Assembly (NCBI GenBank): GCA_013360945.1
Contig: JABWAQ010000005.1
Span: 1-64,000, forward strand
Source: Candidatus Brocadia sp.
Lineage (GTDB): Bacteria; Planctomycetota; Brocadiia; Brocadiales; Brocadiaceae
DNA: 64,000 bases
Reading direction: 5' to 3'
The translations under genes and the position numbers were made by a program. Every line of letters starts with the position of its first letter. Position 1 is the first letter of the stretch. Shown here one piece after another: positions 1-8,097 of this stretch. The notes beneath the pieces are model-generated. The model was not told where the DNA came from, did no database searches, and was given only the letters and a program-made list of their open reading frames with translations.

Positions 1-90
1 TAATAATAATATATTAGTGACCACATATTTATCGATAAAATAACACTAACATGCCATGCATTCTATACTTATGTATTTTGACTGGGGTGA

Positions 91-339
91 ACATCCGTTT
101 TAATCCTTTCACCGTTCGAACTGAAACATCGCCGGATTACCATGGGGCATGGAGAAAAACGGAATGAGTTTGTAGCTGCGATTGCCGATAGAATATTCGT
201 TGTTTATGCAACTCCTGGCGGAAAGACAGAGCAATTTTGTCAGAAGGTAATTTCACGGGGCAAACCCCTTTTGACATTTAATTGCACAGAGAATACTAAT
301 TTAATAAATATGGGAGCAATTCCACTTCCGCCAGAGTAG
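91..339 (+). pseudogene. DprA-like (SLOG/Rossmann) C-terminal remnant
   Basis: The frame is open from just after a TGA at 88-90 to the TAG at 337-339; the first ATG is at 142. Its peptide has the order ILSPFE, then KRNEFVAAIADR, then ATPGGKTEQF, which resembles the C-terminal half of the nucleotide-binding fold of DprA/Smf-like SLOG proteins (an R-N-x-hydrophobic-AA-hydrophobic-AD helix followed by a GGKT turn). The N-terminal part expected for that fold is missing: the 90 bases upstream are AT-rich and show no coding continuation. I read it as a truncated remnant. A short intact protein from the ATG at 142 is possible but would lack half the fold. Confidence 0.5.
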
Positions 340-500
340 GGATGGAGTATTTGAAAGTTTCACGAGAAGTCAAATACCATTCAGGATTTCAAATCCTTCG
401 CCCCATGTACGTAGGAAAGCAGGAGAATATGCAAGGGCATGTGTTTGTGGTAATGCTTGCGTACCTTCCGAATTGCAAAAGTCGGGCTAACAAATTAACA

Positions 501-537
501 AAAAAGGCTTACTCCAAAAAACGGAGTAAGCCTTTTT
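501..537. terminator. Strong bidirectional rho-independent terminator
   Basis: A perfect 15-bp stem (501-515 with 523-537) with a 7-base loop is flanked by A/T tracts on both sides. It can therefore stop the remnant on the plus strand and the HAO-like gene on the minus strand, whose stop codon lies 34 bases away at 571. Confidence 0.9.
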
Positions 538-570
538 GTTGTTTTTCTCAAAAGCTGCTCTTTTGAAAAT

Positions 571-2208
571 TTATTCAACCAGACAATTCTCACCCTCATG
601 ATTACACGCTGACTTATCCACATCACCTGGTTTTCTTCTCCAACCGAGGAGTAAATCCGTATACTCACCATGTTTCCAGAAATCGTATGCCTTATGTTGT
701 ATACCTACCTGATCCTCCAGCGCCTTGAGTCTCCTTAGTCTGCTGGCCTCAGCCTTAATCTCAACAAGCCAGCGATCCTGCAAGAAGGCGCCTTTCCCGT
801 AAGTCGCGCCGTACATAGCCCCGTGTGCCATGGCCTTGTATACGGCATTGGTTATATAGACCAGCATTTCAAAGGCGGTGCGTTCCACATCAGAAACGTT
901 ATACATCCTGCCCTCACCACCTAACAGACTAAAAGTATAGTGCCCTGCATAGTCAGGAGCCAGGTCGCTCGGCATGGGATCCAGCATGCCGTCGTTGTAA
1001 AGATCGATCACGATTTTCATAGCCTCACGCCATTTGGTAAAGCTGACTTTTACGGCCTCATCCATCGCCTCTAGTTGATCTGTTGCCCATCTTGGTGAAT
1101 GACAACCCTTGCAGGTATTAATCCAATTCTGCCTGGCCTCCTTAAATTTCGGCGCTCCACGGTCTACAAGCGCCGTGCCCATGTGGCTGTTAATCGTAGA
1201 GGCTTTCTGTGCGTTGTGTTCGCCGTCCTTCATGTGACAATATGCACAGGTGGGAGTTTTGTAATTAGCCGGTTTCATGGGCTTTGTCCAATCCCAGGTA
1301 TGCTGCTCCGATTCATAAATCATTCCATGATATGATTCCTTGTACATCTCATATTCATAGTGGTCAAGACCTGTATGGCAGATGCCGCAGTTATTAGGTT
1401 TTCTCGCCTCAGCCAGGGAAAAGTCGTGTCTTGTGTGGCAACCATCACAACGATTCTCGGCTATACCATGACAGGTGGCACATCCAGTAACCTCGGCAGC
1501 AGGCTTTGCTATCTGCCACGGGGTTTCTAATACGCTTACATGGAATGCGTGTGTGTGAGAACCGAGCTTGCCAGCGCGGTGACCATTTCTTTGTTCCGGA
1601 TGACACTCACCACAATGCTTCCAGGAGGGCATGTATAACTGCTGGTGATTATTCCCATGGCATTTGTCACAACCTACAACGCCCTTTTCTGTAGTGGCAT
1701 GTTTGCTTTTTTTCCACTGCGCAACGATGCCAGGTGTTTGTACCGTGTGACACATAATGCACTCTTCCTGCTTAAACTCTCCTGATACATTCATATTTGG
1801 TGTGTAATAATGATCGGGGTCATACCATCGGATAATAGGTAAAAACCCAAACAGTTTCCCAAATTTCCCCTCACCCGGTAACAGTTCTTCTGGCTCTGTG
1901 TACGTTGCCGTTAAACCACCGTGGTACAAATCACCTGTATTGTCAGCACCGATCTTTTCTCCCGTTGCCGCAGAGATAATTTGTTGAATTGTCCTCTTGT
2001 CTTTGGGACGGGACGCCGTCTCTTCTTTCTTTACCGGACTGGGAGCCTTTACCTCTTCTATTGGTTTGGCAGGAACTTCCTTCTCTTCTCCCTGTTTGAC
2101 AGTAACAACTTCAGCCTTTTTCACAGACGCCTGTTCGCAACCAAACTGGATACAACCAAACAGGGCAAATATACCCATCGTGATCGTAAGTTTTATGCCC
2201 TTGCCCAT
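571..2208 (-). CDS. Octaheme hydroxylamine oxidoreductase-like cytochrome c (HAO family), probable lipoprotein
   Basis: Of 545 residues, eight are CxxCH heme sites starting at residues 150, 180, 199, 243, 254, 274, 321 and 366, the number and bunching expected of the HAO / hydrazine dehydrogenase family. This family oxidises or reduces hydroxylamine, hydrazine, NO or nitrite outside the cytoplasm. Residues 1-24 form a leader with cysteines at 19 and 24 that fit a loose lipobox (LFGC, QFGC). A charged Lys/Glu/Pro linker (about 25-75) precedes the heme domain, and a helical region follows the last heme. No C-terminal membrane helix is seen. The catalytic P460 heme needs a crosslinking tyrosine in the C-terminal helices; Y466 and Y470 lie in a suitable stretch (about 459-475), but I cannot align them, so oxidative or reductive use is undecided. 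It is last in the minus-strand train and ends at a strong terminator. Confidence 0.93.
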   Translation of the reverse strand: MGKGIKLTITMGIFALFGCIQFGCEQASVKKAEVVTVKQGEEKEVPAKPIEEVKAPSPVKKEETASRPKDKRTIQQIISAATGEKIGADNTGDLYHGGLTATYTEPEELLPGEGKFGKLFGFLPIIRWYDPDHYYTPNMNVSGEFKQEECIMCHTVQTPGIVAQWKKSKHATTEKGVVGCDKCHGNNHQQLYMPSWKHCGECHPEQRNGHRAGKLGSHTHAFHVSVLETPWQIAKPAAEVTGCATCHGIAENRCDGCHTRHDFSLAEARKPNNCGICHTGLDHYEYEMYKESYHGMIYESEQHTWDWTKPMKPANYKTPTCAYCHMKDGEHNAQKASTINSHMGTALVDRGAPKFKEARQNWINTCKGCHSPRWATDQLEAMDEAVKVSFTKWREAMKIVIDLYNDGMLDPMPSDLAPDYAGHYTFSLLGGEGRMYNVSDVERTAFEMLVYITNAVYKAMAHGAMYGATYGKGAFLQDRWLVEIKAEASRLRRLKALEDQVGIQHKAYDFWKHGEYTDLLLGWRRKPGDVDKSACNHEGENCLVE

Positions 2209-2320
2209 ATCCTTTTCTTCCTCCTTTCCAAATTATGTTTATTAACAAACATGGATATTAAAAACTGCATGAACGTAAGCAGTGCTATAGTATTATTGTG
2301 TAAAGACTTCTTTATGTAAG

Positions 2321-2390
2321 TTTTTTTACAACCCCCTTGACCCATCTTTGTTAAGGGGGACTTGGTTGCGGCTCAGCTGCGTTATGTACC
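2321..2390 (-). repeat. Dispersed repeat, copy A
   Basis: Read on the minus strand, this segment matches segments at 26631-26694 and 33371-33432 (plus strand). Shared blocks are ATAACGC(A/G)GC, CCGCA-CCAA-TCCC and TTA(A/G)CAAAG. Its inner part folds as a CCCCCTT/AAGGGGG hairpin. It fills most of the gap between the HAO-like and DUF2249 genes. No coding content is seen. Confidence 0.7.
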
Positions 2391-2627
2391 TTATTTTTTT
2401 GTTATTTCAACCTTCCAAATCTCCGGTCCTTGTTCAATGTATTTCCAGTCCATTTGCCCTGTTCGTTCTGCATCAAGTTGGTACTTTAATGGCTTAGGGT
2501 CGTGATCATTGATAATTATCATCATCTCTCCCTTTTTTAGACTATCAAAGGTATTAAATATCTTTGGATGTCTTTCCCGTGGCACAATATTTCTGACATC
2601 CAGGATAACAGGCGTTGTCTTATTCAT
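2391..2627 (-). CDS. DUF2249 domain protein
   Basis: This 78-residue protein is essentially one DUF2249 domain: an LDVRN-like first strand, a PRERHP turn, a KKGE turn, an NDHDPKPL motif and a closing W-K-Y...W-K-V-E-I. The start is the internal ATG at 2627, because the five codons before it contain its GGAGTAAG ribosome-binding site; a start at 2642 is less likely. Members of the family recur next to genes of nitrite, NO and respiratory metabolism; the biochemical role is unknown. It lies just upstream of the HAO-like gene on the same strand, with only a repeat between them. Confidence 0.85.
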   Translation of the reverse strand: MNKTTPVILDVRNIVPRERHPKIFNTFDSLKKGEMMIIINDHDPKPLKYQLDAERTGQMDWKYIEQGPEIWKVEITKK

Positions 2628-2660
2628 GCTTACTCCTTCCATTCAAAATTTTCAATATCT

Positions 2661-2740
2661 AACGACAAAGGCCGCAGAGAAATTATAGATTTTTAAGCGG
2701 GCAGAAAACTTTTAAATATTTCTCTGCGGACTTTGTCGTT
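2661..2740. repeat. Long imperfect hairpin (23-bp arms)
   Basis: Arms 2661-2683 and 2718-2740 are reverse complements with a single mismatch, around a 34-base loop. It occupies the gap between the cupin and DUF2249 genes of the minus-strand train. There is no long T-run directly after either arm, so it may be an RNA-processing or attenuation hairpin, or a small inverted-repeat element, rather than a plain terminator. Confidence 0.75.
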
Positions 2741-2756
2741 TATCTTTCCTGTTCAT

Positions 2757-3059
2757 TTATCCCACGCTAATGGCCAAAACAACCATTCTTTCGACACATC
2801 TCATCCCTCTGGAAGAACCCTCCGGGGCAACGATTATGGTGTCTTTTTCCATTTCAACCTCCTGATTATCGAGGGTAAAAATTCCCTTTCCTTCTTTGAC
2901 ATAAAATATACCAATACTCTGCCCGCCGTGGGGAGGGATTTCCTGCCCAGGTTCCATACAAATAAGGGGCATCTTCACCTTTGGCGAAGCGTAAAGAATG
3001 TTTGGAATAAAGTGCTCTTTATTGAATTTCATCTTTTCTTTTAGACGTATCGGTTCCAA
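2757..3059 (-). CDS. Small cupin-domain protein
   Basis: A single-domain cupin of 100 residues from a TTG start at 3059, or 91 residues from the ATG at 3032. It shows the PGQEIPPHGG segment of cupin motif 1 with a histidine ligand, a G-x-G turn (EGKGIFTL) and a PEGSSRGMR segment that replaces the usual second histidine motif. Metal binding may therefore be incomplete. It is cytoplasmic, with no signal peptide. The TTG start sits two bases after the stop of the redox-disulfide gene, so the two are probably co-translated. A sensor or small-molecule-binding role is possible but not shown. Confidence 0.8.
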   Translation of the reverse strand: MEPIRLKEKMKFNKEHFIPNILYASPKVKMPLICMEPGQEIPPHGGQSIGIFYVKEGKGIFTLDNQEVEMEKDTIIVAPEGSSRGMRCVERMVVLAISVG

Positions 3060-3061
3060 AT

Positions 3062-3289
3062 TTATTTTTTAACCTCCTCTTGTTTTGCTGCTTCGTTTAA
3101 TTCTTTCACGAATTTATCAACATCGGTGCTATGCATCATACAAGCAAGGTTTATATCCTCTGTGCCAAAGGAAGGACAATCGAAACACCCTTTGCCGAAA
3201 TATTTTGTAAAAACTGCTTTTGTCGCGGGGTACTTTTTCGTTACTTCTCCGGTGCTCATTTTCTTTGTGATGAGAATTTCACTGCCCAT
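3062..3289 (-). CDS. DUF1858-type redox-disulfide protein (hybrid-cluster-protein-associated type)
   Basis: From the ATG at 3289, preceded by an AGGAGG ribosome-binding site, this is a 75-residue protein. It opens with an ITKKMSTGEVTKKYPATKAVF segment, followed by FGKGCFDCPSFGTED and a third cysteine in NLACMMH. The CxxC in a small all-helical protein is typical of the DUF1858 family that often accompanies hybrid cluster proteins and NO or nitrite enzymes. An upstream extension to 3415 is open but has no ribosome-binding site. It is probably a cytoplasmic thiol-redox or metal-binding accessory of the downstream train. Confidence 0.82.
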   Translation of the reverse strand: MGSEILITKKMSTGEVTKKYPATKAVFTKYFGKGCFDCPSFGTEDINLACMMHSTDVDKFVKELNEAAKQEEVKK

Positions 3290-3418
3290 ATTTTTCCTCC
3301 TATTTAAGACAGAAAGAACGATGAAATAATAAACTATCTCACGAATACTATTTCCCCTGTTATGGTTAGCGGAATTAAGCCTTTCTAATGCTGCTTTATA
3401 TATTCGCCAACCCAAAAA

Positions 3419-4660
3419 CTAGCTTACCCCTGCAAGGGTAGTTTCATGTTCTGCCAGTTCAACCGGTGCAATATCTTCTATTTTCACCGGCAGTCGCACG
3501 TTTTTCGGGAGTGGATCAATGTATTTTTTCCTGTACGCCTTACTCTGCATTCGGCACGTGGGGTATCTCTTACTAAAATCGGGATGAGTTACCATCTTCT
3601 TCCAAATTTCCTGAATGGACATATCGCGCACATTCCCGAAGTTGATCGGATTAAAATCACAAGGATTAATGTCACCGTATGCGGTCATATAAAATTGCGA
3701 CTGTGCCCCATAACAACCCACACCCCTTGGTGAATTAATAATCGACATACAGTTTATCCCCATAGGATGATTCATCTCGTGATACTTCTTTGTGAGGGCA
3801 ATCAATTGTTTCCGGTCTTCAGCGGTCAATATTTTTGAGGTATCTTTCAAGAATCGACCCGATGGTATGCAATCGAAGATAGTGACCTCTGAAAATCCTT
3901 GTTCTTGCGCAATCTTTAAGAGTTTTTCAACCTTTCCTGTCTTGATACTCTCGCTGGTTGCGTATGTGGAAATTCCTGTTAAGATGCCGGCCTTTCGACA
4001 ACGCTCAGCTCCTTCAAACGCCTTTTGATAACAACCTGGCACCGCCCTGAACTCGTTGTGCAATTCAGGTTCACTGCTATCTATAGAGATATTTAAGGAA
4101 AACAACCCTGCCTGAGCGAGTTTCTGAACGTTTTCGTCCGTCAGAAGCAACCCATTGGTAAATATCATGGGGATCGCCTTGGTTTTATCTATATGGCGAA
4201 TAAGCTCATAAAGTTCTTCCCGAAGCAGGGGTTCTCCACCGACGTAGATTATAAGGCTTGCGCCAAGATCTAATGCCCCATCCACCACGGTTTTTATTTC
4301 CTCTACGGTAAGCTCTTTTTTGGTAGAGTCTATAAATGGATCTGCGCTGCAATGGATGCATTGACACTGGCATTTATGCGTGATGGCCAGGTTGGCCGTG
4401 ACGGGAAATGCCATCTTATACAGCATCATCCTCAACTTTCTCTCAAGAAATCTCATGCCAGCCTGGCTGGGAAAAGGAGGATTATAAAGGTTATAAACAT
4501 TCATTCCGTTGACCTTCGCAATCACCTTCAGGGAATTAATCTTTTCAAAAAACTGGTCAACATACGATTGCAACATCTTGCCCAACATCCCTTCTGCCTT
4601 TCCTACAACCCTACCTCCAATGATCTCCGCTTCGATATGTAAAAAATCAAATGATGTCAT
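3419..4660 (-). CDS. Radical SAM protein with SPASM-like C-terminal cysteines
   Basis: 413 residues. The radical SAM cluster motif CxxxCxxC is at C97, C101 and C104 (CQCQCIHC), after an unusual N-terminal extension of about 90 residues. A YVGGEPLL motif (the GGE SAM-binding strand) follows, and the C-terminal third carries further cysteines (GINC, GVGCYG, NPCDF, TCRM) like those binding auxiliary Fe-S clusters in SPASM/twitch proteins. The family includes peptide, heme and cofactor maturases. Its start overlaps the end of the oxidoreductase gene upstream by 4 bases and a GGAGG lies in front of it. Its place next to an octaheme protein suggests a maturation role, but the substrate is unknown. 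Confidence 0.87.
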   Translation of the reverse strand: MTSFDFLHIEAEIIGGRVVGKAEGMLGKMLQSYVDQFFEKINSLKVIAKVNGMNVYNLYNPPFPSQAGMRFLERKLRMMLYKMAFPVTANLAITHKCQCQCIHCSADPFIDSTKKELTVEEIKTVVDGALDLGASLIIYVGGEPLLREELYELIRHIDKTKAIPMIFTNGLLLTDENVQKLAQAGLFSLNISIDSSEPELHNEFRAVPGCYQKAFEGAERCRKAGILTGISTYATSESIKTGKVEKLLKIAQEQGFSEVTIFDCIPSGRFLKDTSKILTAEDRKQLIALTKKYHEMNHPMGINCMSIINSPRGVGCYGAQSQFYMTAYGDINPCDFNPINFGNVRDMSIQEIWKKMVTHPDFSKRYPTCRMQSKAYRKKYIDPLPKNVRLPVKIEDIAPVELAEHETTLAGVS

Positions 4661-5691
4661 ATTTTATCCTCCATAACCGTATTGTGAGCCAGTTTGAGAT
4701 TTTTTTCTATCTCGCACAAAATATCGTTTGCGACCTGGATAGCCTTTAAGCCATCCTCACCCGAAACAACAGGCTCTTTGTGCTCTAAAATACAATCAAC
4801 AAAAGATTCTAGTTCCTTCTTGAGTGGCTCACAATCGTCCATCTTTATATGCTCTATTTTTAATAAGTCGCCAAAGACATAACTTTTCAAATCCGCAATG
4901 GTAGAAACATCCATTTCGGAGATATTTAATGCCTTTAATGTCAGTTTGGGTGATTTTTTATATATTAATGCATCCTTTTTCTGATAATCAATAGAAATAT
5001 AGGAATCCTCGGAAAACAACCTCATCTTACGCATAGACGTAAGTGATACCCGGCTTGCGGTTATATTTGCCACACATCCGTTCTGAAATTGGATACGGAC
5101 ATTAGCGATATCCTCTTTGTCTGAAATCACATTTACCCCTACGGCGTCAAATTTTTTTACCTGAGAACCCGTTATGTGCAAAATAATATCAATATCATGG
5201 ATCATCAAATCCAGCACCACACCAATATCGGCAGATCGAAAAGTAAACGGGCTTAACCGATGACACTCTATGAATCTGGGTTTAATTGAAAGTTTTTTAA
5301 TTGCAGCAATTGCAGGATTAAATCGTTCAATATATCCTACCTGCAGTACGACCCCCCTTGCCTTACTGATACCGATTAATTCTCTCGCTTCCGACACCGT
5401 TCCTGTCATAGGTTTTTCGAGCATGACGTGGACTCCGTGCTGAAGGAAATCCTTTGCTATGGCATAATGCGATTTTGTGGGCACTGCAATACTTACAGCT
5501 GCAACTTTGCCGATTATATCCTTATAATTTGAGAAACACTGCGTATTGTACTGTTGGGCAATTTTTTCTGCCTGTTTACGTTGTATATCAACCACCCCAA
5601 CCAATTCTACTTCGGGCAACTCTGTGTAAACCCGCGCATGCTCTTTCCCCAGATGTCCAACACCAATTACTGCAACCTTTAATCTATGCAT
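4657..5691 (-). CDS. Gfo/Idh/MocA-family NAD(P)-dependent oxidoreductase, GnnA-like
   Basis: 344 residues. The N-terminal Rossmann motif is VIGVGHLGKEH, the family EKP motif is LEKPMTG, and a MIHDIDIILH segment supplies the active-site histidine region. It lies three bases after lpxA on the same strand. In Acidithiobacillus and Leptospira the Gfo/Idh enzyme GnnA, beside lpxA, oxidises UDP-GlcNAc at C3 so that the aminotransferase GnnB can make a 2,3-diamino sugar for amide-linked lipid A. That makes a lipid A role likely here. No gnnB-type aminotransferase lies in the window, so the pathway is inferred only from position and family. Confidence 0.85.
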   Translation of the reverse strand: MHRLKVAVIGVGHLGKEHARVYTELPEVELVGVVDIQRKQAEKIAQQYNTQCFSNYKDIIGKVAAVSIAVPTKSHYAIAKDFLQHGVHVMLEKPMTGTVSEARELIGISKARGVVLQVGYIERFNPAIAAIKKLSIKPRFIECHRLSPFTFRSADIGVVLDLMIHDIDIILHITGSQVKKFDAVGVNVISDKEDIANVRIQFQNGCVANITASRVSLTSMRKMRLFSEDSYISIDYQKKDALIYKKSPKLTLKALNISEMDVSTIADLKSYVFGDLLKIEHIKMDDCEPLKKELESFVDCILEHKEPVVSGEDGLKAIQVANDILCEIEKNLKLAHNTVMEDKI

Positions 5692-5693
5692 GG

Positions 5694-6515
5694 TTAAGTT
5701 GTCGCCACCGCTGAGTATCGAAAAAACTCCCGATACCTTCCGAACTTACCTTTGTCAATATTTCTCAAAAAGGCAACAAGATACGTGACTTCCGGAGAAA
5801 TGTCTTTTTTTCTTTCCAATTCTTCCAATATCTTGCTTTTATTCAATTCGTTCGAACGAAATACCGTCCGAAAGGCTTCCTTTATTTCGTCAATCTGTTC
5901 CTTTGAAAACCCCTCTCGTTCCAATCCAATGATATTCACCTGACGTATCTTTGCAGGATGACCCTCGATAATCATATATGGCGGTACATCTTGAACAATC
6001 CTGGTATGACCTCCCACATAAGCATATCGCCCAATGGTCACAAAAGGTTGTATGCCAACAAGTCCCATAAGTTTGGCGCTTCTTTCCACAACAACGTGCC
6101 CACCCAGTAAAACCCCGTTTGCCAGAAGGACGTTATCTTCTATAATACAATCATGGGCAATGTGTGCGCATGCCATGAAGAAATTGTTATCACCTATAAC
6201 TGTTTTTTCTCCGCCACAAGCCGTACCAATATTAATGGTTACCCCCTCCCTGACCACATTGTTGTCTCCTAACACGAGGGAGGTGCGCTCACCACGATAT
6301 TTAAGGTCTTGCGGTTCTGCACCTAAAACGGCATTGGGATGTATAATATTGTCTTTCCCAATCGTTGTATTTCCAACCACAGTAACATGGTTCTTTATGA
6401 CGGTTCTGTCTCCAATGGTAACGTCCGCGCCAATTATAGAAAAAGGGCCTATCTCAACTTCTTTACCTAAAACGGCATTGGGATGTACAATAGCCGATTT
6501 ATGAATTCTCATCAC
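5694..6515 (-). CDS. lpxA: Acyl-[ACP]-UDP-N-acetylglucosamine O-acyltransferase
   Basis: 273 residues, close to the usual 260-270. The N-terminal two thirds are hexapeptide repeats forming a left-handed beta-helix. The catalytic histidine motif is seen as AHIAHDC (H121, with H118). A C-terminal helical domain ends in the usual way. It transfers a 3-hydroxyacyl group to UDP-GlcNAc or its 3-amino form, the first step of lipid A synthesis in the cytoplasm. It starts with two ATGs in a row, so a 272-residue start is equally possible. It lies between lpxC and the gnnA-like gene. Confidence 0.95.
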   Translation of the reverse strand: MMRIHKSAIVHPNAVLGKEVEIGPFSIIGADVTIGDRTVIKNHVTVVGNTTIGKDNIIHPNAVLGAEPQDLKYRGERTSLVLGDNNVVREGVTINIGTACGGEKTVIGDNNFFMACAHIAHDCIIEDNVLLANGVLLGGHVVVERSAKLMGLVGIQPFVTIGRYAYVGGHTRIVQDVPPYMIIEGHPAKIRQVNIIGLEREGFSKEQIDEIKEAFRTVFRSNELNKSKILEELERKKDISPEVTYLVAFLRNIDKGKFGRYREFFRYSAVATT

Positions 6516-6583
6516 ACTTTCACTTTCCTTTGCGTATTCCCAATCTTTTTAAAGACGTCATCATTTACACCATGTTACTTAAA

Positions 6584-7438
6584 TCATGCAACCCTTGCAA
6601 TCTTTTCTGCCAGCTGAACGTTCAGCGCATGACCAGACCTGTTTGCAACAATACGTCCCTGAATTACTACATTGGCTAAGTAAAGGTCTCCTATCAGATC
6701 CAAAATTTTGTGCCTTACAAACTCATTGGGGAATCTCAATTCAGCCGGTGTCATAGAAATCGGTTTTGTCATCTTTCCGTCTTCATGCACAATGATGCTA
6801 TTATCATCCGTAACCCCTTTGCCTAAGCCAAGACCCCTGAACTCTTCAACGTAGGTGCTTAATCCAAATGTCCTTGCCGGCGCAATCTCTTTGCAGAAGT
6901 TCTCTTCGGTGAACTCGATATCATAACTCTGTCGCTGTATAAAAGACCCGTCAAAATCCAGCGTATACGAAAATTGTAATCCTTTTTCATAGGGCACCGC
7001 CATAACGCTGGCGTTTCCGCTATTTACCATAATAGGAGCTTTTACCGTAAAAACCTTTTTTTTACCTCCCAACTCAATAATACCAGCCTTTTTGAGAGTT
7101 TCAACAAAGAGCTGAGCGCTCCCATCTCCGGCAGGAATCTCCTGACCATGTACTTCAATCTCAATATTATCTATCCCTAGCCCCGCCAAAGCCGCCATAA
7201 GATGCTCTACGCTCTCAACCTCGGCTTGTTTGTTCTTCAAGAATACGCGTTTATAATTGCTAGATAAGGCGTGAACATGGGCGGTTACCCTTGGCCGATC
7301 AGGCAAATCCACACGAACAAAACATATACCAGCGTTTAGAGGTGCTGGTTTAAAATGGAGCTTTGTAATTCCACCCCTAAACATCCCTATGCCAGAGCAC
7401 CCCGTTTCTTGCCCAATTGTCTTTTGTACGGTGTCCAC
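6584..7438 (-). CDS. lpxC: UDP-3-O-acyl-N-acetylglucosamine deacetylase
   Basis: 284 residues, the first committed enzyme of lipid A synthesis. Zinc-ligand and catalytic motifs are visible: VEHLMAAL (H79), RHKILDLIGDL with His and Asp, and the C-terminal SGHALN histidine. It begins with GTG three bases after the skp/ompH stop. It is a stand-alone LpxC and not fused to FabZ, unlike the fusions found in Bacteroidetes. A 68-base gap separates it from lpxA. Confidence 0.95.
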   Translation of the reverse strand: MDTVQKTIGQETGCSGIGMFRGGITKLHFKPAPLNAGICFVRVDLPDRPRVTAHVHALSSNYKRVFLKNKQAEVESVEHLMAALAGLGIDNIEIEVHGQEIPAGDGSAQLFVETLKKAGIIELGGKKKVFTVKAPIMVNSGNASVMAVPYEKGLQFSYTLDFDGSFIQRQSYDIEFTEENFCKEIAPARTFGLSTYVEEFRGLGLGKGVTDDNSIIVHEDGKMTKPISMTPAELRFPNEFVRHKILDLIGDLYLANVVIQGRIVANRSGHALNVQLAEKIARVA

Positions 7439-7441
7439 GGA

Positions 7442-8095
7442 CTACTTTCCCTTGGTCGTTGCTGAATATTTTTTGTTTAAGTTATCAATTACCTGAGCGG
7501 TGATGTTGACTGAGTCGGAATTGTACAAAACTGTTTTTATTCCGACTTTAAACTGCAATTCAGAAATTCCACCGGTTTGTAACTCCGGCTCGTCTTTTTT
7601 GATAATCAGATCATATTGTTCGCGCCTGCCGATATCTTCTACTTCTTTACAGACTTCCGTATAGAGGTTTTGGAAGTAATCCTTATATTTTTTCATGAGA
7701 CTCTTTTCTGCAAATTTCGCGTAGGATTCCAATTCCATATTTTTTTTCTCAAAGGTCTCTTCATCCTTCTTTCTCGCCTCACTCCCTAAATCCAACAATT
7801 GTATCTTCTCACTTAGGCTCACCAGTTCTTTCTTTTTATCATTAACAATTTTTTGGTACTGTTTTTCCTGCTCCTTGAGTTGCACATCAAATGCCTTCCT
7901 TTTTTCATACTTCTCAAATACATTATTGAGATCAACGACTCCCACCTTTAAACCTTTTGAGGGCGCACTTGCTGCCCCGGATTCTTTTGCCTGGATACTA
8001 TTCAATGAAAGCAGGCACAAACTTGCAAAACTTGCCACAACAAAAACAATGTTTATCTTTCTGCTAGTCTTTTTAACCGGTTTTTCTGATTTCAT
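7442..8095 (-). CDS. OmpH/Skp-family periplasmic chaperone
   Basis: 217 residues with a signal/anchor near residues 15-37 after a basic start, a short VGVVDLNNVFEKYEK segment typical of OmpH/Skp, and a long coiled coil (about 60-150) that forms the tentacles of the trimeric chaperone. The family holds unfolded outer-membrane proteins in the periplasm. It lies immediately downstream of bamA (2-base gap) and upstream of lpxC, the classic bamA-skp-lpx arrangement. Confidence 0.9.
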   Translation of the reverse strand: MKSEKPVKKTSRKINIVFVVASFASLCLLSLNSIQAKESGAASAPSKGLKVGVVDLNNVFEKYEKRKAFDVQLKEQEKQYQKIVNDKKKELVSLSEKIQLLDLGSEARKKDEETFEKKNMELESYAKFAEKSLMKKYKDYFQNLYTEVCKEVEDIGRREQYDLIIKKDEPELQTGGISELQFKVGIKTVLYNSDSVNITAQVIDNLNKKYSATTKGK

Positions 8096-8097
8096 AA

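Noticed and set aside
571-2208. The octaheme protein as hydrazine dehydrogenase or the main HAO
   Set aside because: Heme count fits the whole family; the crosslink tyrosine cannot be aligned by eye, and the leader and linker differ from what I would expect, so only the family name is given.
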